Assembly: GCA_002360535.1 (NCBI GenBank)
Contig: DEQR01000024.1
Span: forward strand, 1-47,247
DNA: 47,247 nt
From: Thiobacillus sp. UBA3361
GTDB lineage: Bacteria; Pseudomonadota; Gammaproteobacteria; Burkholderiales; Thiobacillaceae
Direction: 5' to 3'
In this document: piece by piece, positions 34,659 to 43,478 of the stretch
Numbering within the stretch: position 1 is the stretch's first letter
Layout of the letters: the number at the start of each line of letters is the position of its first letter
Made by a program: the position numbers and the translations under genes
The notes under the pieces: generated by a model
Database searches by the model: none
What the model saw: the letters and a program-made list of their open reading frames with translations, nothing else
What the model was told of the DNA's origin: nothing

Positions 34659-35087
34659 TCACGATTGGGAGAGATCGAGAATTAGACTATCAAGATATGC
34701 CAATCCCAATCTAGCATCTTCTCGTTGCGCTGCAACAAGATCGGGGACCCAGGTGATTTCGATGAATTCGGAAACGACCTTGTCCTTCGCGTTGCGGTGC
34801 GTCACCCACCACACCGCCGGAGCCTGGGTCTCGGTGATGGTGGAGCGACCATCCGTATTCAGGCTGACCTGGACTTCACCCTCCCCCAGCTGGCCGGCCA
34901 GCCAAAGCAGATCGGCATCACTGAGGGGCATGGCGCGCAGGTCGATGGCACCGGTCTCGCCACTGTCGATCAGCCGTTGCAGCAGGTCACGAATCTCACG
35001 CAATACGGGTTGGGCGTTGCCGGTCAGGGTGTCGCCGCGCGGCTCGGCGGGCCCTTGCACGACGATACCGATATCACTGAGCGCCAT
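34659..35087 (-). CDS. hupH: Hydrogenase expression/maturation protein HupH/HyaF-like
   Basis: About 142 residues from MALSDIGIVVQGP. The C-terminal part, VSLNTDGRSTITETQAPAVW followed by an ITWVPDLVAAQREDA segment, is the HupH_C domain, found once or twice in HyaF/HupH proteins that help insert clusters into the small subunit. It is shorter than E. coli HyaF (about 285), as it holds one domain. The ATG at 35087 overlaps hupD by 14 nt; a TTG at 35102 is the alternative. A gap of 94 nt follows before hynS. Confidence 0.82.
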   Translation of the reverse strand: MALSDIGIVVQGPAEPRGDTLTGNAQPVLREIRDLLQRLIDSGETGAIDLRAMPLSDADLLWLAGQLGEGEVQVSLNTDGRSTITETQAPAVWWVTHRNAKDKVVSEFIEITWVPDLVAAQREDARLGLAYLDSLILDLSQS

Positions 35088-35553
35088 CTCTCCAGGCTCC
35101 AATCAGTTCGACGATACGCCGGCAGGCCTCCGGCACGGCGGCCGCCACGGCGGCGGTGGGGAATTCGCCCCAATCCAGCAACTGCGGCTGGACGGCCACC
35201 AAGGCACGCCGCTGAGGCCAGTGTCCGGCCAGAATGGCAATGGCCCGCAGGTCGGCGAGGCCCACTTCATGTACGCTGGATTTGCGGTTGGACAGCAGGA
35301 AGGCATCCATTGCCTCGCCCTCGAATACCCGCAGGGTACCGGGTGGGGATTTCAATTCCGCAGCATCCACCACCACCAGCGTTTCGGCCTCTTCGATGGG
35401 GCCCGCCAGGGTGAAGGACAGGGTGCCCCCGTCAAGCAGTTCCACGCCGTCGAGGCCGGGTGGGAGAAATTCGGACAGGGCCTTGATGATATGGACGCCG
35501 ACACCTTCATCGGTCAGCAGCGTATTGCCAATGCCCAGCACCAGGGTCCTCAT
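35074..35553 (-). CDS. hupD: Hydrogenase maturation endopeptidase HupD/HyaD
   Basis: 159 residues, removes the C-terminal tail of HynL after nickel insertion. The nickel-sensing ligands are at the expected places: Glu16 (LLTDEGVGVH), Asp63 (VVVDAAE) and His95 (SSVHEVGL). It is the first gene of the hydrogenase operon on the minus strand and is divergent from hypC, with a 164-nt gap holding the likely promoters. Confidence 0.95.
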   Translation of the reverse strand: MRTLVLGIGNTLLTDEGVGVHIIKALSEFLPPGLDGVELLDGGTLSFTLAGPIEEAETLVVVDAAELKSPPGTLRVFEGEAMDAFLLSNRKSSVHEVGLADLRAIAILAGHWPQRRALVAVQPQLLDWGEFPTAAVAAAVPEACRRIVELIGAWRDGAQ

Positions 35554-35717
35554 GGGAACAAGCTAGCAGGCCGGCTTGGGAAAGACAACCCTGGACTCAG
35601 CAGGCTGTGGTTGACTTATTTTCTGGGATATCGGCGGCCGGCCGCTGCCCGGTCGGGACGAACATCGCCCGGATGAACGTCCTATACTTGCTGCATTGCA
35701 AGAACGCCATCATTCCC

Positions 35718-35963
35718 ATGTGTCTCGCCATCCCCATGCGCATCGAATCCATCGACGGCTACACCGCCAGCTGCGAAGCGCGGGGCATCCGGCGCGAGGC
35801 CTCGCTGTTCCTGTTACAGGACGACCGGCCGCGGGTGGGCGACTACGTGATGGTCCAACTGGGTTACGTGATGCACACGGTCAGCGAGGCGGATGCAATG
35901 GCCTCCTGGGCACTCTATGACCAAATCCTGGCGGAATTGGACAACCCGGCGCCGCACGGCTGA
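35718..35963 (+). CDS. hypC: Hydrogenase assembly chaperone HypC
   Basis: 81 residues from MCLAIPMRIESIDG. Cys2, which binds the Fe(CN)2CO unit together with HypD, must be N-terminal, so the ATG at 35718 is the start rather than the upstream codons in frame. GDYVMVQLGYVMHTVSEADA is the second conserved block. TATACT at 35683-35688 is a possible -10 element. The other hyp genes (A, B, D, E, F) are not in the window. The next gene is convergent, 26 nt away. Confidence 0.93.
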   Translation: MCLAIPMRIESIDGYTASCEARGIRREASLFLLQDDRPRVGDYVMVQLGYVMHTVSEADAMASWALYDQILAELDNPAPHG

Positions 35964-35989
35964 CCCCGCGGAAAAATAGCCGACGCGCG

Positions 35990-36508
35990 TCAGTGGGCAA
36001 CCTGCCCGGCGGCGGTTGCCTCGCCCCGCAGGCTGGGCATGGCGATGTCCCATCCAGTTTGGGGCAGCAAATCCTCGAACAGCTTGATTACCGCATGCAG
36101 ACCCTGGGCATCCAGAGCCATGTCCAGGCGCTGCTTGTCCCGGCCGGTGAATCGCAGCTGCCAGCGGTTCGCAGCCCCGCCGCCGTCCAGCCTCACCTCG
36201 GACACCAAAACGGGCTGCTCACCGAACAGGGAACGGCCCTCCGGGTTGAAAGGCTTTTCGAAATCGCTGGCCTGCACCCGCGCCTGATGTTCGAAGGCCA
36301 GCACTTCCCGGCGCGCCATCGGGTCAGCCGCCGCGGGCGACACCCTGGATACGCCTTGCGCGGCCGATCGCAGCAGGCCATCCACAAGACCGCGGGTCAG
36401 CCGGCGGGTGATCATCAGCACGGCCAGAACGGCATCTTGGGTGCGCACCCGCAGCAGGATGCGGTCTTCCAGGGCATCGTAGGTCATGTTGATCTGGTCG
36501 ATGCGCAT
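35990..36508 (-). CDS. Conserved hypothetical protein
   Basis: 172 residues, not assigned. The beginning MRIDQINMTYDALEDRILLR followed by ITRRLTRGLVDGLL looks like a small conserved proteobacterial family in which an early beta-rich part is followed by a helix with an Arg-rich L-TRR motif. No signal peptide, helix or metal motif is visible. It follows the 100-residue hypothetical by 27 nt on the same strand, so the two are likely one operon. Confidence 0.75.
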   Translation of the reverse strand: MRIDQINMTYDALEDRILLRVRTQDAVLAVLMITRRLTRGLVDGLLRSAAQGVSRVSPAAADPMARREVLAFEHQARVQASDFEKPFNPEGRSLFGEQPVLVSEVRLDGGGAANRWQLRFTGRDKQRLDMALDAQGLHAVIKLFEDLLPQTGWDIAMPSLRGEATAAGQVAH

Positions 36509-36535
36509 GGCGGGAATGAGTAGAAATGCCGCGGC

Positions 36536-36838
36536 TCAGGAACTGCCGCGCGTTCCCGGCCGTTCCAAGGCGGCCTGCGCCTCCGGGTCGAACTCGGCCT
36601 GCACCATGTCCAAGGCATCCTTCAGGGTCTCTTCGGACAGGGCGTTGATGCTTTCCGCCAGCACCTCGGCAGCATCGATGGTGTCCTGGTCGTCGGGCAG
36701 GGTGGAACTATCCAGGTTGGCCACCAGCACCGCCGCCGCGCCGGCCACCTGCAGCAGGCGCTGGCGTTCGCGCATGAGCAGTTCGATCTCTTTCCTGAGT
36801 AGGGTAATCTCTTCGTTGTTGAGCAGATGTACGGTCAT
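36536..36838 (-). CDS. Hypothetical helical protein
   Basis: 100 residues, unassigned. The start MTVHLLNNEEITLLRKEIEL (ATG at 36838) has AGGAGATTGC upstream; a longer frame is not supported. The N-terminal half is a charged coiled coil (LMRERQRLLQVAGAAAVL), and the C-terminal half is acidic. No membrane or export signal. It is divergent from the thioredoxin-TPR gene across 113 nt. Confidence 0.75.
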   Translation of the reverse strand: MTVHLLNNEEITLLRKEIELLMRERQRLLQVAGAAAVLVANLDSSTLPDDQDTIDAAEVLAESINALSEETLKDALDMVQAEFDPEAQAALERPGTRGSS

Positions 36839-36951
36839 GCAATCTCCTATCAGGTAACGGGCGGATAAATAAGTCCCGCCCGGTCGTCCGATGATACCTC
36901 CGCCATGCACGGCAAAGCCACGCCATCCGATCACAGAGCCGAGACAAGCCC

Positions 36952-37791
36952 ATGCCGCAGACACCCTACGTTTTCGACGCCACTCGCGACAACTTCGCCG
37001 GGCTGGTGCTGGGCAATTCCGAGCGCGGGCTGGTGCTGGTCCACTACTGGACCTCCAAGGCCGCGCCCTGCGCCCTGCTCACGCCCCGGCTGGTGAAGCT
37101 GGCCGAGGCCTACGGTGGCCGCTTCCTGCTGGTGCTGGCCAACACCGACGAGCTGCGCCGCATTGCCCATGAGCAGGGGGTGACCAGTGTGCCAACGGTG
37201 AAGTTCTATCTGCACGGCGAGGCGGTGCATACCATCCACGGTGCCGAGCCGGACAGCAGCTTCCGGGCTGCCCTGGCCCGCTTCATCGCCGCGCCGGAAG
37301 ACCGCCTGCGCCAGGATGCCCTGCGCGCCCATGCCGACGGCGACACCACGCGGGCCATCGCCCTGCTGGCGCGAGCCGCCGTGGAACGCCCGGACGACCT
37401 GGATAACGCCCTGGATCTCGCCAAGCTGCTGACCCTGGATGGCCAGGCGGAGCAGGCCCTGCGGCTGCTCTCCGCCCTGCCCCGTGAGGCGCGGCGTGAC
37501 GGCCGCATCGCCCCCCTGTTGGCGCATCTGGAGTTGCTGGACGCCGTGCAGGCCCCCGCCGCCCCCCAGGCGGTGGCGGACGACCCTGTCTGGCAGTTGC
37601 ACGCGGCGGCCCTGGAGCTGGTGGCCGACCGGCGGGAAGAGGCCATGGAGCGGCTGCTGGCCCTGAGCCGCACGCACTCCGATTTCCGCGACGACATCGG
37701 CCGCCGCGGCCTGCTGGCCCTGTTCGCCATGCTGGGCGCGGAACATGAACTGACGCGGCGCTTCCGGGCCAGGCTGGCGCAGGGAAGCTGA
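36952..37791 (+). CDS. Thioredoxin-TPR protein (CnoX/YbbN-like)
   Basis: 279 residues: an N-terminal thioredoxin fold (VLVHYWTSKAAPCALLTP, VTSVPTVKFYLHGE) followed by TPR-type helices (ARAAVERPDDLDNALDLAKL). This domain order is that of CnoX, a chaperedoxin that protects clients from over-oxidation and hands them to GroEL. The usual WCxxC is reduced to A37-A-P-C40, so only the second cysteine remains and dithiol chemistry is excluded; E. coli CnoX also lacks the first cysteine. Cytosolic. Confidence 0.85.
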   Translation: MPQTPYVFDATRDNFAGLVLGNSERGLVLVHYWTSKAAPCALLTPRLVKLAEAYGGRFLLVLANTDELRRIAHEQGVTSVPTVKFYLHGEAVHTIHGAEPDSSFRAALARFIAAPEDRLRQDALRAHADGDTTRAIALLARAAVERPDDLDNALDLAKLLTLDGQAEQALRLLSALPREARRDGRIAPLLAHLELLDAVQAPAAPQAVADDPVWQLHAAALELVADRREEAMERLLALSRTHSDFRDDIGRRGLLALFAMLGAEHELTRRFRARLAQGS

Positions 37792-37819
37792 GGCCGCGCC
37801 CGTACCGAACCGGCACAGC

Positions 37820-38653
37820 ATGCCGACCAGCGCCCCACCGTCCTGGCAGCCGAATTTTGCCGAGAGCGGCCCGGCCGCCGCAGCCTTTGCCGGCATCGTC
37901 CCCTGGGTGGCCCGACTCGGTACGCCGCCATCCTGGCCCGGCCTGGAGCATCTTTCCCGCCTGGCTGCGGAGTCGGACCTACGCAACGCGGATGGCCTGC
38001 CCATCCGCTTCGTCGAGCAAACCCGGCGTTGCGGCCAGATGGACTACGAGTCCGGCATCCTGGCCAGCGGCAGGGTGCCCAGCCGGACGGAAAACTGGCA
38101 CGACCTGTTCAACGCCCTGGCCTGGCTGGCCTTCCCCCGGACCAAGGCCGCCCTGAACCGCATCCAGTGCACCGTCCTGCCCGCCTCCGACGCGGGCCGG
38201 CGCCCGCCCCTGGCGGATGCCGCCACCCTGTTCGACGAAAGCGGCCTGCTGCTGGTGGGGCCGGACGACGGCTTGTTCGATCTGCTGCGCGGACGCCGCT
38301 GGCACGAGGCGCTCTGGGCACGGCGAACGCACTGGCGGCAGGTCAGAGTGTATGCCGTCGGGCATGCCCTGCTGGAAAAGCTGCTGCTCCCCTACCCCGC
38401 CATCACCGCCAAATGCCTGGCCCTGGCGCTGCCCGGTGAGACCTGCCGGACGCTGCCCGGTGATGACTCCATGCCGGCATGGCTGGACCGTCGCGTGGCG
38501 GATCATTGGACGGAAGGCCGCATCGCACGGCCGGCCGACCTGTTTCCCCTGCCGGTTTTGGGCATCCCCGGCTGGTGGCCGGAGAACGAGGAAGCGGCCT
38601 TTTATACGCGCATGGACATCTTCCGCCCGCACCGGCCGCTTATCCCTGACTAG
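37820..38653 (+). CDS. DUF3025-family protein
   Basis: 277 residues. RTENWHDLFNALAWLAFPRTKAALN is the characteristic segment of DUF3025, and YAVGHALLEKLLLPYPAITAK followed by GIPGWWPENE is also typical. The function of the family is not known to me. It follows the thioredoxin-TPR gene by 28 nt and is followed by the GGDEF-EAL gene with one base between stop and start, so these three are probably one transcript. Confidence 0.85.
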   Translation: MPTSAPPSWQPNFAESGPAAAAFAGIVPWVARLGTPPSWPGLEHLSRLAAESDLRNADGLPIRFVEQTRRCGQMDYESGILASGRVPSRTENWHDLFNALAWLAFPRTKAALNRIQCTVLPASDAGRRPPLADAATLFDESGLLLVGPDDGLFDLLRGRRWHEALWARRTHWRQVRVYAVGHALLEKLLLPYPAITAKCLALALPGETCRTLPGDDSMPAWLDRRVADHWTEGRIARPADLFPLPVLGIPGWWPENEEAAFYTRMDIFRPHRPLIPD

Positions 38654-38654
38654 A

Positions 38655-40652
38655 ATGAAGTTTTCGCCACATACCACCCGCGAGCGTATCGCCCCCTTGT
38701 CCCGCTCCGCCCACGACCCTTCCCTGCCCGCCCTGTCGCACCGCGCCGGCCTGATCGCCCGCGTGCTGGGGCACGCCTTGCACGGCCGTATCCCGGGCAT
38801 CCAGCGCTGGGCGGTCATCGTCCTGCTGGTGATCTGCGGCGTGGCGCTGCTCGCCACCCAATTTTGGATGGTGCGCGAGGCGCGGCTGACGCACCTGGAA
38901 TCGGAGCTGCGCATCGCCGCCGCCCTGGGGACCAGGGCATTGGACCGTTCCGACACGGACACGGCGCACCGTCTGGCCGATACCCTGCTGGCGGATTTGA
39001 CCGCCCGGCCGGAGTTCCAGTCCGCCGCGCTGTACCTGCCGAACGGCGAGTTGTGGGCGTCCCATGCACGGCCGGGGCAGCCCGTTCCCGCGCCCGGCCA
39101 GCCCGGTAAGCCGGGCCTGCTGAGCGCCGACCTGGCTGCTCCCATGATGATGAACGGCCGGCAGCTCGGCCTGCTCGCTGCCCATGTCAGCCTGGGCGGC
39201 CTCTATCAGCGCCTGGGCGGGTTCACCGTGGCGGTGCTGCTGTTGCTGACATCGACCATCCTGCTGGTTTGGCAAGTGCAGGCCGGCATGCGCCGGCGCC
39301 TCGCGGTGGCGGAGCGCAAGGCGGAGCAGCTGGCCCGCCTCGACACGGTCACCGGTCTGAGCAACCGCGCCCGGTTCCTGCGCCGGCTGGATGACGCCCT
39401 GGAGGCCGCCCGCGCCGGCGGCCAATCGCTGGCCCTGCTGACCGTCGATCTGGACAATTTCAAGGTGATCAATGACAGCCTGGGCCATACGGCGGGCGAC
39501 ATGGTGCTGCGCGACATCGGCCACCGCCTGGCAGGCGTGCTGGCAGGCCACGGCCACATCGGCCGCCTGGGAGGCGACGAATTCGCCCTCCTGCTCGCCC
39601 CGGCGGACGGCGCACGGGCACGCGAACTGGCCCGTCTGGCCCTGCAGACCCTCGGCCACCCCGTGGCGGCGGCCGGTCAGGACATCTATATGGGCGCCAG
39701 CATCGGCATCGCCCTGTATCCGGAACATGGGCCGGATGCGACCGCCCTGCTGCGCTGCGCGGACATTGCCCTGTTCCGAGCCAAGGAAAGCGGCAAGGAT
39801 AGCTTCCAGTTCTACAGCCCGGACATGGCCCTACGCGCCCAGCAGCGCTTCGCCATCGAGACCGGCCTGCGCAAGGCCCTGGACCGGGGCGAGCTGGCCC
39901 TGCACTACCAGCCCCAGGTGGACGTGGAAACCCACGCCATCGTCGGCGTGGAGGCCCTCATGCGCTGGCGTTCCGCCGAGTACGGCCAGTTCGCCTCGGG
40001 CGATTTCATCGCCATCGCCGAGGAGTCCGGGCTCATCAACCAGCTGGGCAGCTGGGCCCTGCACGCCGCCTGCCGCCAGGCCAGGGCCTGGCAAGACGCG
40101 GGCCTCAGCGACCTAACCGTATCCGTGAACCTGTCCGCGCACCAGTTCCACACCACCGACGTGGTCGGCCTGGTACGCGACGCCCTGCTGCTCACCGGCC
40201 TGCAGCCCGGCATGCTTGAGCTGGAACTGACCGAGACCATCCTCATGCGTCACGACGCGGAGATGCTGGCCAAGCTCGGCGCCCTGAACGCACTCGGCGT
40301 GCGCCTGGCCCTGGACGACTTCGGCACCGGCTACTCGTCCCTCTCCTATCTGAAGCGTCTGCCCTTCCAGCGCCTGAAGATCGACAAAAGCTTCGTGCGC
40401 GAGAGCCACACGGCCCCGGACGACGCCGCCATCGCCACGGCCATTATCGGCATGGCGCGGGGGTTGGGCGTGGAAGTGACCGCTGAAGGGGTGGAAAACA
40501 GGGAGCAACTGGAGTTCCTGCGCCAAGCAGGGTGCCAGATCGTGCAGGGCTATTTCTTCGGCTCCGCCCTGCCGGCGGATGAACTGGAACGCCTGGTGCG
40601 CCGGGTGCGGGACACGCCCCCCGGCGACAACGGCCCGGGTGCCGGGGGTTAG
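38655..40652 (+). CDS. Membrane GGDEF-EAL cyclic-di-GMP protein
   Basis: 665 residues from MKFSPHTTRERI. Two helices (about 52-72 and 189-209) frame a periplasmic sensor of about 115 residues, probably CHASE8-like. The GGDEF motif is intact at 306-310 and the EAL motif at 433-435, with the EAL-domain segments LELTETILMRH and LALDDFGTGYSSLSYLKRLP. It can in principle both make and degrade c-di-GMP. No RxxD inhibitory site is present five residues before GGDEF. Its stop overlaps the convergent SpoIIAA-like stop. Confidence 0.93.
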   Translation: MKFSPHTTRERIAPLSRSAHDPSLPALSHRAGLIARVLGHALHGRIPGIQRWAVIVLLVICGVALLATQFWMVREARLTHLESELRIAAALGTRALDRSDTDTAHRLADTLLADLTARPEFQSAALYLPNGELWASHARPGQPVPAPGQPGKPGLLSADLAAPMMMNGRQLGLLAAHVSLGGLYQRLGGFTVAVLLLLTSTILLVWQVQAGMRRRLAVAERKAEQLARLDTVTGLSNRARFLRRLDDALEAARAGGQSLALLTVDLDNFKVINDSLGHTAGDMVLRDIGHRLAGVLAGHGHIGRLGGDEFALLLAPADGARARELARLALQTLGHPVAAAGQDIYMGASIGIALYPEHGPDATALLRCADIALFRAKESGKDSFQFYSPDMALRAQQRFAIETGLRKALDRGELALHYQPQVDVETHAIVGVEALMRWRSAEYGQFASGDFIAIAEESGLINQLGSWALHAACRQARAWQDAGLSDLTVSVNLSAHQFHTTDVVGLVRDALLLTGLQPGMLELELTETILMRHDAEMLAKLGALNALGVRLALDDFGTGYSSLSYLKRLPFQRLKIDKSFVRESHTAPDDAAIATAIIGMARGLGVEVTAEGVENREQLEFLRQAGCQIVQGYFFGSALPADELERLVRRVRDTPPGDNGPGAGG

Positions 40653-41002
40653 GCTTCCTCCGCCTGCAGCCAGTCCATAGCCAGGCCGGGATCGTCAAAG
40701 ACGTGGATCTCGGCATCCACGAACAGACGGTTCAGCCAGGCTAGCCAGACCATCCACTCGTCGCTGGTGATGATGGCGATCTTGCGGAAATCGTATTTGT
40801 GCTCGTGGGAGTAGCGGATCTCCTCCCAGGCCACGTCCAGTGTGTAGCGCACCATGTCGCGCAGGTCCAGCAGCAGATTCACGCCGCCCTGGAACTCGAT
40901 GCTGTAGTTCACCTGCTGCTCGAAGTCCTTGTAATCCGCCAGGGTGAACTCCCCGATGACGGAAACGCTCACCAGTTTGCCTTCGTTCTTGATGGCAATC
41001 AT
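40649..41002 (-). CDS. SpoIIAA/STAS-like protein
   Basis: 117 residues, SpoIIAA-like fold. The N-terminus KLVSVSVIGEFTLADYKDFE followed by NLLLDLRDM and YDFRKIAIITSDEWMVWLAW fits the bacterial STAS/SEC14-like group of unknown function. It overlaps the EamA stop by four bases and shares bases of its stop codon with the convergent GGDEF-EAL gene (TTAG). Confidence 0.8.
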   Translation of the reverse strand: MIAIKNEGKLVSVSVIGEFTLADYKDFEQQVNYSIEFQGGVNLLLDLRDMVRYTLDVAWEEIRYSHEHKYDFRKIAIITSDEWMVWLAWLNRLFVDAEIHVFDDPGLAMDWLQAEEA

Positions 41003-41871
41003 TTGCTCTCCTTCGTGCGCCTTGGATTGTTAAGGCGGATGGCCCACACCCCGGCCCCCACCGTGACCGCCATGCCCAGCCAGGCCAGTGGCGGCAGTAC
41101 ATGGCGCCAAATTACCACATCCAGCAGGCTGCCGAAGACCACCGTGCTGTAGGCCAGGGCCGCCACTACCACGGTGTCGCCCTTGCGATAGGCGCGGGTC
41201 ATGGCCAACTGCCCGACGGTGGCGGCGAGGCCCAGGGCGAGCAACATCGGCAGGTTGTCGCGGTTGACCGGATGCCAGCCGTGAATCCCGGTCAGCAGGG
41301 CCGCGCCCGCGCCGCTCACCACGGTGAACCAGAACACGGTACGCCATTCCGGCTCGGCGAGCTTGCCCAGCTGGCGCACGTGGATGTAGGCAAACGCCGC
41401 CAGCAGTCCGGAACCGAGCCCCACCAAGGCGGCCAGCTGGTCCAGGCTGCCCTCCCAGGGACGCAGCAGCAAGGCCACTCCCAGGAAACCCAGCGCCACG
41501 GTGGCGTACTGACTCGCGCGGGGCCGTTCGCCCAGCCACCAGGGCATGAGCAGGGCCAGGAACAGGGGCGAGGTGTAGTTCAGGGTAATGGCCACCGACA
41601 GGGGCAGCCGGGCGATGGCGAAGAAGAACGCCACCAGGGCGACGAAGCCCACCAGGCCGCGACGCACCTGCAACCACAGATGGCCGCCCAGGAAATGGCG
41701 TCCGCCACCCACGCCATGGCGCAGGGTGAGCAGGCCCAGCAACATAGCGAAGCCCACCAGGGAGCGGTAGAACACCAGTTCCTGGCTGGAGAACCAATGC
41801 CCCGCCAGCTTGACGAACACGCCCATGAGGGCGAAGCCCGCGCCCGCCACCAGCATCCAGGCCGAGCCCAT
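40999..41871 (-). CDS. EamA-family (DMT) permease
   Basis: 290 residues, about ten helices in two homologous halves, drug/metabolite transporter superfamily. The first half contains GAGFALMGVFVKLAG and SVAITLNYTSPLFLALLMP, the second YRKGDTVVVAALAYSTVVFG; both match EamA repeats. The substrate is unknown. It starts 15 nt after the rmuC stop and is coupled to the SpoIIAA-like gene. Confidence 0.88.
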   Translation of the reverse strand: MGSAWMLVAGAGFALMGVFVKLAGHWFSSQELVFYRSLVGFAMLLGLLTLRHGVGGGRHFLGGHLWLQVRRGLVGFVALVAFFFAIARLPLSVAITLNYTSPLFLALLMPWWLGERPRASQYATVALGFLGVALLLRPWEGSLDQLAALVGLGSGLLAAFAYIHVRQLGKLAEPEWRTVFWFTVVSGAGAALLTGIHGWHPVNRDNLPMLLALGLAATVGQLAMTRAYRKGDTVVVAALAYSTVVFGSLLDVVIWRHVLPPLAWLGMAVTVGAGVWAIRLNNPRRTKESK

Positions 41872-41879
41872 GGCAGCGA

Positions 41880-41912
41880 TCAGCTTTCAGCAGTCAGCTG
41901 TCAGCTCAGGGC
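41880..41912. repeat. TCAGC-type repeat at the 3' end of rmuC
   Basis: AGCTTTCAGCAGTCAGCTGTCAGCTC belongs to the same class as the repeats at 24175 and 24924. It encodes the last residues of RmuC (PELTADC in that frame) and contains its stop codon. Confidence 0.6.
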
Positions 41913-43326
41913 CGTCAGCCAAGTCGGGAGTTGGGGCACCCAGGAATTCCGGCGCCTGCAAGGCACGCGGCGCTTGTTCCACCGGCTGCGGCGCGGCGAT
42001 CTCCTTGCCCGCCGGCGCGGCATGCAGGTCGGCGAACTTGCGGGCGGTGACCAGCACCCGGCTCTCCAGGGAGCCGCTGGCGTCGTTGTAGGCCTTGGTG
42101 GCCTGGGCCAGGTTCTTGCCCACCGTGCTCCAGTGCTCGGCCAGCTTGGCGATGCGTTCATAGAGCAGGCTGCCCAGTTCGCTGATCTGGCGGGCGTTCT
42201 CGGTCAGGGCCTCCTGGCGCCAGCCGTAGGCCACCGCCTTGAGCAGGGCGATGAGGGTGGTGGGGGTGGCGGGGATGACCCGGTGCTCGTTGGCGAACTC
42301 GATGAGCCCCGGGTCCTGCTCCAGGGCGGCGCTGAAGAAGGCCTCGCCGGGCAGGAACAGGACCACGAACTCCGGGGCCGGCTGGAACTGGTCCCAGTAG
42401 GCCTTGGCCCCCAGCATCTGCACGTGTTCGCGCACGTGACGGGCGAAGCGTGCCAGATGATGCTGGCGCTGGGCGTCGGTTTCGCTCTCCACGGCCTCCA
42501 GGAAGGCCGCCACCGGCGCCTTGGCGTCCAGCACCACGCTCTTGCCGCCGGGCAGGCGCACCAGCATGTCCGGCCGCTGCTTGCGGCCCGCATTTGCCTC
42601 CCCCTTGGCCTCGCTCGTTTCCTGCTCGTAGAAATCGCAATGGGCCTGCATGCCAGCCATCTCCACCACTCGCCGCAGCTGCATCTCGCCCCAGCGGCCG
42701 CGCACCTCCGGCCGGCGCAGAGCGGTAACCAGGCGGCCGGTCTCGCTTTTCAGGCCTTCCTGGGCGGTGAGCAGGCCCTTCACCTGCTCGGTGAGCCCGG
42801 CATAGGCGCTGGCCCGGGCCATTTCCATCTCCTGGGTCTGGCTGCCCAGCTTGGCCAGGGCCTCGTGGATCGGCTTGACCAGCCCGTCCACCGCCTGGCG
42901 GCGGCTCTCCAGCTCGCCCTTGGCGGCCTCCTGGAAGGCGCCCAGGCTCTGCCTGGCCAGGTCCAGGAAGGCCTGGTTGTTGCTCTTCAGGGCCTCGGCG
43001 GACAGGGCGCGGAAGGCGTCAGCGAGCTGGGTGCGAGCCTCATCCAGCAGCCTGAGCTTCTCGACCGAAGCGGCCTCTTCCCGGGCCAAGCGTTCGGCCA
43101 GCTCGGCAGCGTGTACCTTGCTGTCAGCCAGATCATCCCGCAATCGGGCCAAGCTTGCCTCCCGCTCGGCCAGGGCTTGGCGCATGGTGTCCAGCTGGGC
43201 ATCCAGTTGTTCGGCCCGGGCAGCCAGGGCCGCACGTTCTGCCAGACCGCGACCCCGCAGCCAGAGCAAGGCCAGCAAGCCCAACAACAGGCCCACAAGG
43301 ACGGCGATGCCGACATCCAGGTTCAT
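41887..43326 (-). CDS. rmuC: DNA recombination protein RmuC
   Basis: 479 residues. One N-terminal membrane helix (VGIAVLVGLLLGLLALLWL), a long coiled coil to about residue 190, then the RmuC nuclease-like domain with VRGRWGEMQLRRVVEMAGM, LPGGKSVVLDAKAPV and FVVLFLPGEAFFSAAL. The role is to limit rearrangements at inverted repeats. The start MNLDVGIAV (ATG at 43326) is chosen as the helix begins here; the longer frame adds unrelated residues. The C-terminal tail is Ala/Pro-rich. Confidence 0.92.
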   Translation of the reverse strand: MNLDVGIAVLVGLLLGLLALLWLRGRGLAERAALAARAEQLDAQLDTMRQALAEREASLARLRDDLADSKVHAAELAERLAREEAASVEKLRLLDEARTQLADAFRALSAEALKSNNQAFLDLARQSLGAFQEAAKGELESRRQAVDGLVKPIHEALAKLGSQTQEMEMARASAYAGLTEQVKGLLTAQEGLKSETGRLVTALRRPEVRGRWGEMQLRRVVEMAGMQAHCDFYEQETSEAKGEANAGRKQRPDMLVRLPGGKSVVLDAKAPVAAFLEAVESETDAQRQHHLARFARHVREHVQMLGAKAYWDQFQPAPEFVVLFLPGEAFFSAALEQDPGLIEFANEHRVIPATPTTLIALLKAVAYGWRQEALTENARQISELGSLLYERIAKLAEHWSTVGKNLAQATKAYNDASGSLESRVLVTARKFADLHAAPAGKEIAAPQPVEQAPRALQAPEFLGAPTPDLADGPELTADC

Positions 43327-43455
43327 CCTGTAATTCCCCTGATTCAGTGCAGTGGGATCATACCGGGCCATGCGCTCCCTGGGGCGTGCGGCGGAGGCAA
43401 GTCCCCGAGGCAGGAGGGTCGCCGCGCGAGTGAAACGCCACGCTGAGCCCTGATC

Positions 43456-43471
43456 CCGGGCGGACGCCCGG
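43456..43471. terminator. GC-only hairpin after the broken gene
   Basis: CCGGGCG-GA-CGCCCGG, a perfect seven-base-pair stem 8 nt beyond the last stop of the broken frame, without a T-run. It may be a weak terminator on the minus strand. Apart from it the 152 nt between rmuC and the broken frame hold nothing I can name. Confidence 0.35.
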
Positions 43472-43478
43472 CGGGCCC

